The notes beneath the pieces were generated by a model, which worked only from the letters and a program-made list of their open reading frames with translations, did no database searches and was not told where the DNA came from. A stretch of 64,000 bases of DNA from Porogramme epimiltina. Its lineage: Eukaryota > Basidiomycota > Agaricomycetes > Polyporales > Polyporaceae. Positions 46,298 to 57,978 of this stretch are shown piece after piece; positions within the stretch are counted from its first letter, which is position 1; every line of letters begins with the position of its first letter. The translations under genes and the position numbers were made by a program. The DNA lies in NCBI GenBank assembly GCA_900155495.1, contig FTLJ01000792.1, positions 1 through 64,000 on the forward strand, given 5' to 3'.

Positions 46298-49200
46298 ATG
46301 GCCTCATTCGAAGATTACGATGAGTTCGGAAACTACATTGGCGCAGATCTCGACTCAGATGATGAGGAAGAGGGGTTGCAGCAAAACCAGTTTGGTGCCC
46401 AGCCAGAGGTCCAGCCTCTTGAAGGATTCGACGAAGATCCCATGCAGAATGATGAGATGGCCCTCATGGAGGTAGATGGTGAGTACCAGAAGCATCTTCA
46501 TTGTGGGGCACGTCCTTATCACATTCTGTAGAACCCGTGCATAATGCCGTGATATTGCACGAGGACAAGAAGTACTATCCATCCGCGTCGGAGGTGTATG
46601 GAGAGGATGTCGAGACACTTGTCCAAGAAGAGGACGCACAGCCGCTTTCTGAGCCCATTGTTGCACCAGTCAAAGTGCGAAAATGGACGGTGGAGGAGAA
46701 AGACATGCCGGAGACGCGTTTCGACAAGGGGTGAGTTGGCTTATTCTGAGCAGATGTGCTTACGGCCTCACAGAGACATGGCAGGTTTTTGCTCAACATG
46801 ATGGCACTCCCCGCATTCGTGCGCAACGTTGCTGTCGTTGGACACCTTCACCATGGCAAGACGGCACTTATGGACATGCTTGTGTTTGAGACGCATAAGT
46901 TGACATGGGACTCGGATCACCAGGTGCGTCCTTCTTATATGCGGCCTCACCTTGAAGTCTCAACAGAATGTGCTAGACCCGGTATACGGACACGCACCAC
47001 CTCTCACGAGAGCGAGAAATCTCCATCAAGTCCTCTCCGATGTCTCTTGTGCTGCAGAATAGCTACGGGAAGTCCCATCTGGTCCATTTCATCGATACCC
47101 CTGGACACGTCAACTTCGTCGACGAAGTAGCCAGTGCCATTCGGTTGGTCGACGGTGTACTTCTTGTTGTCGACGTTGTGGAGGGTGTCATGTGCAACAC
47201 TGAGGCGATCATCCGGCATGCACTCCAAGAAGGTGTCAAAATCACTCTTGTCGTGAACAAGATTGACCGACTAATCCTTGAACTGCGCATCAAGCCCGCC
47301 GATGCGTACTACAAGATCAAGCACACCATTGAGGAAGTGAACACTTTCATTAGGTGACTCTCTTGTAAACCTACTAGTTCTGCTCGCTGAAGACGCACAT
47401 AGTGGCATAAACCCAGACCCCGAACTGCGCTTGAGCCCTGAGAATGGCAACGTCGCCTTTGCCAGCACGGACATGCATTGGTGCTTTACGCTTCGTTCAT
47501 TCGCGCAGATGTATGCAGACTCCTATGGTACGCGCACATAAACCTGCACTTGCTCTGAGTACTCACAGACGGATAATAGGGTCATTGGATGTCAATGCTT
47601 TCGCTGACCGCCTATGGGGCGACATATGGCCTCAAGGAAACAAGTTCACCCGTAAACAGCCTGATCCCGAGGCGAATCGGACTTTCGTTCACTTCATCCT
47701 TGAGCCTCTCTATAAGTTGTACAGCCAAGTGCTCAGTTCGGAGACGGATTCACTCAAAGAAACCCTGGCGGGCCTTGGCATCCAACTCAAACCCATCATG
47801 TATAAGATGGATGTGCGTCCGCTGCTCAAGGTCATCCTGGATCAGTTCTTCGGGCCCGCCGTGGGTTTAGTAGACATGATCTCAGAACATATTCCTTCAC
47901 CTTTGGAGGCCACTCGGTCGAAGGTAAGCCTATGCTATATAGACCATCTATTTATGCCTCTAATTCAAGTATTAGGTTGAGCGGACATATTTGGGACCCA
48001 TGTCGTCCGAACTCGTGCACACGATGCAGGAATGCAATGCAGAAGGGCCTGTTATGGTGCAAATCGCCAAGCTGTACCACACAACCGATGCGCAGGAGTT
48101 CCGCGCATTCGGTCGCGTCATCAGTGGTACGATCCGCAAGGGAATGGATGTGAAGGTGCTCGGAGAGGGGTATTCTCCCGAAGACGAGGAGGACATGGTC
48201 AGGGCCCAGGTAGAGGGCATCTGGGTCTCTGAATCCCGGTGAATATCTCTTCGTCACGGCCTATCAGTGTAATGCTTATCAACTCTTACAGCTACTCCAT
48301 CCCTGCTGAGGAGGTTCCTGCCGGGAATCTTGTTCTGCTCGGGGGCATTGACGCATCCATATCTAAGACAGCAACAATCGCCTCCCTCGAAATCGAGGAC
48401 GACCTACACATCTTCCGACCAATCAAGCACATGACACAATCTGTGCTCAAGGTCGCTATTGAGCCGATTGCTCCCTCCGAACTTCCCAAAATGCTTGCGG
48501 GCCTGCGCAGTATCAACAAGTCGTACCCGCTCGTCGCTACGAAGGTCGAGGAGAGCGGTGAGCACGTGCTCATCGGTACAGGAGAGCTGTATCTCGACTG
48601 CGTAATGCACGACCTGCGGAAGCTTTTCTCGGAGATTGAGATCAAGGTTTCTGACCCGGTCACGAAGTTCGCGGAAACGGTGTTGGAGACCAGTGCGCTC
48701 AAGTGCTACGCGGATACCCCCAACAAGAAGTGCGTCGCTGGTCCCTGAACCGCTGATTGAGCGCGCGACATGAAACTGACGCTTTTGTTGGCAGGAACCG
48801 CCTTACGATGATCGCAGAGCCGCTCGAGCGCGGCATCGCGGAGGATATCGAGACAGGACGGGTAAACATGCGGATGACAGCCAAAGAGCGTGGCAAGTTC
48901 TTCGAGGACAAATACCAGTGGGACCTGCTGGCATCGCGGTCAATATGGGCATTTGGTCCCGACGACAGCGGTCCAAACATCTTGCTCGACGACACGCTCC
49001 CTTCGCAGATCGACAAGAAGCTGCTGGGGACGGTAAAGGAGCACATCAAGCAGGGCTTCCAGTGGGGTACGCGGGAAGGACCTCTATGTGACGAACGTGA
49101 GCTCTTCTGTGCATCGTTTGGGACGATGAGATACCGATGGTCGTATAGCCATGCGTAACGTCAAGTTCCGGATACTAGACGCGAGCTTGGCGCAGGAGCC

Positions 49201-49894
49201 AATCTACCGCGGTGGTGGTCAGATCGTGCCCACTGCGCGCCGAGTGTGCTACTCGTCTTTCCTTATGGTGCGTACAGCCCCCGATCTCTACTGAGCCTCA
49301 GATGCTGAGTGTATGGACTTTTTAGGCGACCCCTCGGTTGATGGAGCCCATATACTACGTCGAGGTGCAGGCCCCCGCCGATTGCATTTCCGCGGTGTAC
49401 ACTGTGTTGGCGAGACGCCGCGGTCACGTTACCCAGGACATCCCCAAAGCTGGCTCACCTCTATACACTGTCAAGGCTCTCATCCCTGTCATCGACGCGA
49501 ACGGGTTTGAGACGGACTTGCGTACGGCGACGCAGGGTCAGGCGTTCTGTCTTCAGGTGTTCGACCATTGGTCCATTGTTCCTGGTGGGTGCTGTCACAC
49601 GTCCACCGCGCGAAAACGTCGGTGACTGAGGTGCGACGATGTATGCAGGTGATCCCACGGACACGAGCATCAAACTCCGGCCACTTGAGCCGGCGTCCGG
49701 GCAGGCCCTCGCACGGGACCTAGTTCTGAAGACGAGAAGGCGCAAGGGTCTGGGAGACCAGATAGCCGTGTCAAAATACTTGGACGACGAGTTCATTGTA
49801 CGTGTCGCGTTCCTCGTGGCGCAGTGCGGCGCTAACTATGACATCATTGCAGCTCGCGCTGTCCGCGTCCGGCCATGCGGACCTGCTAGGGTAG
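46298..49894 (+). CDS. SNU114: U5 snRNP GTPase SNU114 (EFTUD2, Cwf10)
   Basis: EF-2-like GTPase of the U5 snRNP that controls U4/U6 unwinding and spliceosome disassembly. The acidic N-terminus [20 protein letters not shown] is the SNU114-specific domain (absent from EF-2). The G domain has [20 protein letters not shown] (G1), [14 protein letters not shown] (G3) and [16 protein letters not shown] (G4). Later domains include SAPVSKYYKGM-like [20 protein letters not shown], the domain IV block [20 protein letters not shown] with [20 protein letters not shown], and the C-terminal [20 protein letters not shown]. The protein ends [19 protein letters not shown] after the last intron (about 49800-49852). 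Around ten introns of 50-70 bases occur. All GTP-binding residues look normal. Confidence 0.93.
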
Positions 49895-50205
49895 AATACC
49901 GCTGTGTATGTAGAGTGTGCTATGGAATCGCTTTCTGCTGTGTCTGGCTGCGTCTGAGGTGCTGCGGGATCGCCGGGCGACGGAGGGAGCGAAGGAGCGT
50001 GGGACCGTCGAACGCACTGGAACGCGGCGCGGGCGCCTGGGGGGAGGGGGCTACGTGGCATGCGTGGGCGGGGAATAGCCGAGGGCCCGTTATTAGAGGG
50101 CGCCTGTGTCTGTATGCCAGCAAGCATCTTGTACCCTCTCGTCTCCCTCGCTCCTTTCCTTCGCACCCCGTCCCTGCCTTTCCCCGTCCTGGTCCTTCGT
50201 ACACA
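49895..50205. promoter_or_regulatory. Calnexin promoter region
   Basis: 311 bases between SNU114 and calnexin. CTACGTGGCA at 50051-50060 contains the ACGTGGC core of unfolded-protein-response elements (Hac1/XBP1/ATF6 type), 150 bases before the ATG. A pyrimidine-rich leader (TCTCGTCTCCCTCGCTCC) follows. The element call is a motif guess, although it is reasonable for an ER chaperone gene. Confidence 0.35.
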
Positions 50206-52114
50206 ATGCGAAGCGTAGCGCTTTCTGCCCTCCTTGCCGTCGCGGTCTCCTCCGCCTCCGCAAGCGAGGATGTTTCCCCCTTCAAGGTTTGTGTCCCGCG
50301 GGCTCTAATATATGCTCGCGTATGCATTGAGTCTTACGTGTGCCTGGACTTCTTCAGCCCTCCTCTATCAAAGCCCCCTTCATTGAACAGTTCACGGACG
50401 ACTGGGTAGACCGCTGGACGCCCTCCGAGGCGACCAAGAAGACTCCCGTCGGTACCGAGACGTTCAGCTACGTTGGCAAGTGGGAGCACGAGGAACCCCT
50501 CACTCCCATCATCCCTGGTGACAAGGGCCTCGTCGCCAAGTCCAAGGCTGCTCACGCCGCCATCTCTGCGCCGTTTGAGAAGCCTGTCGAGTTCTCCGAC
50601 AAGCCGCTCGTCGTCCAGTACGAGGTGAAGTACCAGAAGGGCGGCAACTGTGGTGGTGGATACATCAAGCTCCTTGAGAACGGTTTCCAGACCGCCGGCA
50701 AGGAGTTCGATGACAAGACCCCATGGACGATCATGTTTGGCCCCGACCAGACCTGCCCGGGCACCAAGGTGCGTGCTCCCTGTCCCCCGCATTCGCGGGG
50801 GTCGCGCCCATGCACCGCTCGCGTTTATTCACGTGTCCCGCGCGCCTTGTTGTAGCTCCACTTCATCTTCCGCCACAAGAACCCCATCTCTGGCGAGTTC
50901 GAGGAGAAGCACCTGAAGCTCCCGCCCAAGCCCCACTTCGGCAAGGCGACCAACCTCTACACCCTCCACCTCTTCCCGAACAACACCTACGACGTCCTGT
51001 TCAACGGCGAGAGCCACAACCTCGGCAACCTCCTCGAGGACTTCACCCCCGCCGTCAACCCTGAGGCGGAGATCGACGACCCAGAGGACTCGAAGCCTGA
51101 GGATTGGGTTGACACGAAGCGGATCGCTGACCCCGAGGCCGTCAAGCCCGATGACTGGGACGAGGATGCTCCCTACGAGGTCCCTGATGAAGAGGCCGTT
51201 AAGCCCGAAGGCTGGCTCGATGACGAGCCTGAGCTTATCCCCGACCCTGGTAAGCCCGCCATCTTACTCGCGTCATGATGGATGACTAATTTAACATTTA
51301 CAGACGCTGAGAAGCCTGAGGAGTGGGACGACGAGGAGGACGGTGACTGGATCGCCCCGACGGTCCGCAACCCCAAGTGCGACGAGGCGCCTGGCTGCGG
51401 CGAGTGGAAGCGCCCCTACAAGGCTAACCCCCTCTACAAGGGCAAGTGGTACGCCCCGATGATCGACAACCCCGAGTACAAGGGCGAGTGGGCTCCCCGC
51501 AAGATCCCCAACCCCAACTTCTTCGAGGACCTCACCCCGGTGAAGAGCCTCGTCCCCATCGGCGGTGTCGGTATCGAGCTCTGGACCATGACCGAGGACA
51601 TTCTCTTCGACAACCTGTACGTCGGCCACTCCGTTGAGGACGCACGTAAGCTCGCCGAGGAGACGTACTTCGTCAAGAAGGCGATCGAGGAGGCTGCTGA
51701 GAAGGCTGAGAAAGAGGTTGACGAAGAGGAGGAGGCCGTCGTGGACTTCAAGGCTGACCCCGTCGAGTTCATCCGCAACAAGGTCTTCAAGTTCCTCGAC
51801 CTCGCCAAGATCGACCCCGTCCTTGCGTTCAAGACCCAACCCGAGACCGGCGCGGGTCTTGCGCTCGCTGGTATCACGCTCTTCGGTATGCTCGGCGTTC
51901 TCCTTGGCTTTGTCGGCGCACAGCAGAAGCCCATCACCAAGGTACTTCGTTCTAGTGATCATTATATGCGCCATCTTGCTGACACTGCTCTTTTCAGTCT
52001 CCTTCTACCAAGAAGACCGATGCCCCCACTGCCGACGACAAGAAGACCGACTCTGCGCCCGTCGCGCCTGCAGGTGGCGAGAAGAAGGATTCGACGGTGA
52101 AGAAGCGGAAGTAA
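50206..52114 (+). CDS. CNX1: Calnexin, ER membrane lectin chaperone
   Basis: Binds monoglucosylated glycoproteins in the ER and retains them for folding. Five exons (50206-50286, 50358-50768, 50856-51249, 51304-51941, 51998-52114) give 546 aa. Signal peptide [20 protein letters not shown]. The lectin domain carries the family signatures [19 protein letters not shown] and MFGPDQTC. The P-domain arm has type-1 repeats ([20 protein letters not shown] and two or three more) followed by type-2 repeats ([40 protein letters not shown]). A membrane segment ([20 protein letters not shown]) precedes a charged cytosolic tail ending KKRK, which fits the KKxx ER-retrieval rule. The start is the first ATG and gives a clean signal peptide. 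Confidence 0.95.
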
Positions 52115-52272
52115 AAGGGATATGGATATACCCCATCCTTAGTCGCATCTGCATCGTTCACTATGTTTTGTGCTTTTGGAAAGGCAATGCATCACTTAAT
52201 TATCGGGCTCGCGAGGAATTACAACTATCGTGTGAAGCGCGCGGATCGTGAGTCTAGTTGCTACAATTATAA
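52115..52272. other. Convergent spacer calnexin / SKI2
   Basis: Only 158 bases separate the stop codons of calnexin and SKI2, so the two 3' UTRs may overlap. Confidence 0.4.
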
Positions 52273-55200
52273 CTAGAAATACAAGCTGGCTGCGAAAACG
52301 ACTAGTATAAGGGAGGGTAGTGAGTATCTGCCCATGAGAAGTAGATCGGAGAACGCACTGTCTCGCTTGATCTTGATCTGCGCTTCTTCCATCTTCTTGA
52401 ACAACTCTGCGTCTCCAATGACACGCGCGGCGTCTCGCACTTCTCGACACGTCTCGTCCAAACGCGTAATGACGCGTACGATGGTGCCTTCAGCCACATC
52501 CGTGAGCTCCGTAATCTGCTCAAACGGCTGAAGCGTCGAATTCCGGTCAGCCTCATACCCCACACGCCGACGCGGTCAAACGACGCACCATGCCCTTCGC
52601 CCACTCGTACACAACTTCGACGAGCCCAGGCTTGAGCGCGCGGAAGTCCTCCTCGGGGACCTTGAGGCGGTCCTGAATGCGCCCAACGCGCTCCGCGATT
52701 TCTGAAATCGCGGCGAGGCCCTCCTTCAACTTCGGCGGCACGACGGGCTCGACGTCCGTTTTCTCCTGGAAGACGAACACGGATAGGAGTGCAGCCACCT
52801 CTTCGGGCTCGTACGCGGCGAGTGTATTCTCGAGGATCAGCTCCGTGAGCACGAGCTCGTTGGCCGAGTTGATCTGCGGCGTGGTGAGAGCGGGCGAGTG
52901 TTCAGGGTGACATTATAAGCGGATATGTGGAGGAAGGCGATGGCTGACCTCACACGCCACGCGGCCCTTGAGGAGCACCGTCGAGTTGTCGTCGATGAAC
53001 TTGAGCTCCTTGAGGACCTCGATACGCTGCTCGTAGTCGGGAAGGAGCTCGAGGTTCTCGTCCGATATGGCGAGTTTGAGGTTTGTGATATTCTCCTGGA
53101 GGACTTTCTTGGCATGAACGACTAGATACTAGCCGTCCCCTAGTGTCAGCCCCTTAGAGTCTGGTTTGAAGTGCATGGGAAAACTCACATGCTGATCGAA
53201 GTCCGGGCAAGAGGTACATGTGACGCGAGGCAAGTGAGAGGCGTGCTCGTCCCTGCGCTGGAGCACCTCCTGGAACTCTAATTTCTTCGTCTTGCCCCAA
53301 CCAACCTCAGGGATGGAGCCCGACTGTATCCATCCGTTGAGGGTTTCGAGCATTGAAGTCACTGCAAGACTGAGATCCGAAAATCGCGCTTGAAGGACAA
53401 TTCGCTGTGCATCAACCTAGGCCGAACACAATGTAGTGCATGTAGATCATGAGTGGACTTCGAACCCACCTTAACAATGCTGTTGGTGATCATAGCTATG
53501 CTTGTGATAGGGACCGTAGCCACATCATATGTGGGATTGTCCACCAGCAGCGACTCCGGCAGGATTGGCCAGCGAGGCGGGGGAGGACCTGTACCCAAGG
53601 AGACTAGGAGCGAGATGATGACCATTGAGCTAAGCGCGTTCACCTTAAGTAGCGTGTCATTACCTCTGTTCTTCTTTTCCTTCGAGACCAACACCAGTAC
53701 CTGGTAGTACTTAACCTTCTCACTGTACCCACTATCGTTGTAGGTCGTATTGGGAGCATGCCGAAGAAAGATGGCAACATTTCCAGGGAATTGCTGTGGA
53801 CTTGTAAGCCAAGATACCCACCATCAATAACGGAGTGATAGCTCGCCTCATCCTTCACAATGACCACCCGAGCTGGCTCAAGGAACCTCCCGCTATTCTT
53901 GACAGCCATAGCGTGCAACGCGCGGTTCGACTCCACCATGTCGAAGGTCATGTCGTAGAAATTCTCGATGCTTGGCATACACACATCGCACTGAAGGCTA
54001 ACCATCTGCGACAGCTGCTTTTCTCCCTGTATAAAACGTTCACTTTGCTGTGTTATATCAAATCTGAGACCATGTGACGCACCTCAACGACCTTCTGCTG
54101 ATTCTCTGGCATAAGTCGCTGAGTTGCGTTCTCCGAGAAACTACGCTTGATCATCTCCTCGACTCGCAGCGCCTCCACACGGAGAAGGTTGAGAATCATG
54201 TTATACGTCAACCGGAACTGAGATTGGAGTTTGGTCGGCGTCCCGAGGATCATGAGGTTCAAAACACCTTGCTGTTACCCATACATGGACCACGTTCAGC
54301 TCTTCGGACAATACATAGTGTTCGTTCAACTCACCTCAGGCAACTCGTCGCCAGCGACAATGATGACCGTTCCGGTGGCGTCGAGACCACGACGGCCGGC
54401 GCGACCAGCCATCTGTGTGTATTCTCCTGGGAGAATCTCTCTGAAGCTGCGTCCATCATGCTTCCTGATGTGGGAGAAGACTACACATTTGGCGGGCATG
54501 TTGACACCCTATAACGTTAAGATGTGGGTGACACAGATGGGGATATGGGTGGACGTGGGAGCCTACCATGGCAAATGTCTCCGTCGCGAAGAGGACCTTC
54601 ACTAGCCCTCGTGCGAAGAGGATTTCTACTACCTAAAACATCATCGGAAAACGGAGTTAGTAGGGTGGTTTGATGACACACCTCCTTGACAATGGGCAGT
54701 AAGCCTCCGTGGTGGACACCGATGCCCCGGGAAAGCAGGTCGCGCATGCGCCGAATCTGAGGCAACTTCTTATCCGACCCTGTCCCGAATAACGCGGTGA
54801 GTACGATGAGCACATCTGCGTGTCCCAAACGCACCCTTCAACCTCGACAGAGCCTTCTCGATGGCAACGTGAACCTCACTCTTCTCCACAGAGGTGGACA
54901 AGTCGAGGTTGGTGAGCGTCCCCGCATTCTCCTCACACCGCTTTTTTGAGAACGTGAAGATCACGACAGGAAGCAGCGCCTGCTTCTTGAGGTGCCCGAC
55001 CAGGTGCACGTACATGTTCTTGTCCGGCTGGTGGAACGTCCGCCCACCACCCCCACCGCGCGGCGCCGACCCACCACGGGCCGGGGCACCACGTGCTGCC
55101 CCACCACCACGCTGCCCGCCGCCGCCTCGGCCGGCTGGGCCCCCGCGTTGGCCACGCTGAGGTGCTGCGGCGCGGGCTCCGAGCCGTTGTACGGGAGGAA

Positions 55201-57236
55201 GGCCGGCAGCCTCGCGTTCCTTGTCCTGTTTTCGCCGGAGTGCCTCCCCTGCCGCTTTGTACCTGGGGTGCTAAACAGTCAGCCAAGGGCAGATGGGTAT
55301 ATGCGCATACACTAACCCCTGGCCAAGGAAATTACGTTCGGCATCGACGATCTTATGCAAGTCACGACCAGCGTACAGGTAATGTTCGAGGGGGACGGGC
55401 CGCTTAGCAGTTGAGATGACGTAGATGTCTTTTTTCTTCGTTCGCCTGCGTGCACACGGTCAAAACGGTCGCTTTCCTGCCGCCGGCGTAGCCGAACTCA
55501 CCCTACCCAGCCGGCAAATTCCTTAGCGTTAGGGACAGTCGCGGATAGGAGGATGATGTTGACGTGGTCAGGAAGCATGATGATCACTTCTTCCCATACC
55601 ACCCCGCGCTTCGAGGGGTAAGAGAGTTCAGTTCCATCTATACAATGCGGTCCAATTACAGCAACCCTCACCTCAGCGTCGTTGACATAGTGAACTTCGT
55701 CAAATATCACGAACTCGACGTCTCGGATGAGGTCTGCTCCCTTATAGAGCATGCTACGCAAGATTTCGGTGGTCATGATCAAGCAATTGGCTTCAGGATT
55801 AATTTGCACGTCGCCGGTGAGGATGCCGACGGATGCAGTACCAAATGTTTGTTTGAAATCGCGGTACTTCTGGTTTGATAGGGCTTTGATGGGAGACGTG
55901 TAGATGGCTCTGTCAGAGAAGGCAAGGGTGAATATGCATAAGCAGAATGTCACGAGCCTGGACTAGACGCACCTCGTCATGTGCTTCGCAGCAAGCGAAA
56001 TAGCGTACTCAGCGACCACCGTCTTCCCGGCAGATGTATGAGCTGCCACGAAAACAGAGTCACCCATCTCGAGATGATACACAGCTTCCTTCTGAAAAGT
56101 GTCCAGCTCGAATGGATACTATGATAACCTCTGCGGTCAGACATCAAGAATGTGGCTCATAAGGACTCAAGGCAAACCTCATGCGCCATTTCAGGCACCA
56201 ACTCTTTGAAGTTTGTCATAGGCTTGTTGACGTCCACCTCATGCGCCCATTCACGCTTTTGGATGTTTGCCCGGCGCAGCTGTCTACGGGCAGAGGGGAT
56301 TGGATTCAAATGGCTTCGCTAGAAATCAACAATGTTCAGATATGCGCCAGGAACCCGTAAAGGACATAGCTCACACTTGTCGGGAGTAGTTCATCGATAT
56401 CCGTAGTGCCGTTAGTGAATGCAGGGTCGTCAAGAACGTCCTCTTGGGACTCCGAGGCATTTCGACGCTGAGAATAGACTATGAGCATGACCCAACATAT
56501 CTAACGAAAAACTTTACCGGCGCATCTTCGTTCTGGATATTGATCTGGGATATCGAGCCCAGCCCAACGACGTCGGGATCCGTGTCGTCTAGGCTCTGCC
56601 CCGGAAGGCGCAGTCCACGCGATAGCCCCGGAGCGACCGTTCTGAGTTGTGAGGAGCCTTCAATGAAGTCGAGCGTGTCTTCAGACGACTTGACGTTATC
56701 TAGTCCACCTGGCCAGAATGGAACATATCCAGACTTCCCCCTTACAAAGTTTCGACTAGGTCCGGGTGCTCGGTCCAGGGAAGTGGAAGTCAAGCCGGAC
56801 GAGACATGAGGATTAGAAACCTAAATCGAGCTATGGTTAACATCCAAAAGTAGAGAAATTCAGACGAGCCTCTGTGTATCCTGTGACATTTCCCTGAAGA
56901 CCGGATCTGAGAAAGGATAGACTCGTGGGCGGAGGCGACGGCTCGAACTTGAGAAGCGACGGGATCGACAGATTCGTTTCCCAATGGCTGTGAAGCAACC
57001 CGGTGTCACGATGCGAAGGTGATGGTTAGAAGCCTGAGAGCTTACAGCTGGTATGTGGGAAGCCAATGATCCGGTAAACGGGATCGAGGCAGAAGAAGGT
57101 TCTCCTCGATTTGTTCATGCACCTTGTCTTTCGATGGTATGCCGGCTAGACCAAGGTCCAAGAGAAACCGGTCGGCATCCTTGGCCTGAGGGCTGAGAAT
57201 ACGTTCAACTAGCGCGACGTGTCCTAGCGCATCCAT
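52273..57236 (-). CDS. SKI2: SKI2 RNA helicase of the cytoplasmic exosome
   Basis: DExH helicase of the Ski complex, which feeds mRNA to the cytoplasmic exosome. The start is taken at 57236 ([20 protein letters not shown]), since the frame further upstream has no ATG. The Ski2 N-terminal arm contains [20 protein letters not shown]. RecA1 has [20 protein letters not shown] (motif I), [20 protein letters not shown] (Ia), [20 protein letters not shown] and the DEVH box ([13 protein letters not shown]). RecA2 and the Ski2 arch follow, with [20 protein letters not shown]. The DSHCT end is [34 protein letters not shown] and, after one last intron, IVFAASLYF. Unspliced reading of that intron would replace the conserved end. 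An RGG-rich segment lies between RecA1 and RecA2 (see findings). Confidence 0.92.
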
Positions 57237-57978
57237 GTTGAATAGATTTTGGAAACAGGCCAACGGGCGGATGGCTCGGTCCTTGACGTGCTAGTCGAGG
57301 ACGGGGATGATGGTATGCCTGAGAGCTGCTGTGGGCAAGCGTCTCCGTTGACGCCCGTGCGCGTCTGATCGAGATTGGCATCTGCCAGCTAGAGCGCTCG
57401 GGATGGTCTTTGAGCACGGACGAAACAACGATCACTCTCGCCGGGCTCGCCCCACATGGCTCATCCTGGCACAGCTGGCCACAGCTGGCCGTTGGTGGCC
57501 TCTCGCTAATGCGAAAGCAATTACCCTGGCTGCGCCCGGGGGGTATCACGGAGGTGGGGAGAAAGCACGGCGACTGTGCATGATTGCTGCGACATCTTCG
57601 AACAGCGCCCCCTGTCGAATGCCCGATTTTCACGCACTCGCCGCTGTCTTCGCCTGCTTCGATGTGGGCTTTCTCATCATCTCGTAGCGACGTCCGTACG
57701 GCTGGCCAATCTCTGCCCTCTCCTTCATGACACACGACCCGAATACACAGCATTGTCTACTAAAAAACTGCCGTGGAGTCATGTCAATTGAGGTCAGTCC
57801 ACCATCCCGGTGTGTAGTGCCTGTCTCACCTACCACACACAGGACCCGTCATTCTTCTAGACTCGGGCTCGGCGCTCGGACGCACCGATGGCCAGCAGCC
57901 CACCCTATAACATGATGTGCGGCTTGTAGGTCCCGGCGAGCTTCTCTTCCCTCCCCCGCTGAACATCTCGCTCCGACG
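57237..57978. promoter_or_regulatory. Divergent region, SKI2 / membrane glycoprotein gene
   Basis: 742 bases between divergent starts. It contains a direct duplication (CAGCTGGCCA twice at 57472-57490). No TATA box, repeat family or gene-like frame was found. Confidence 0.35.
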
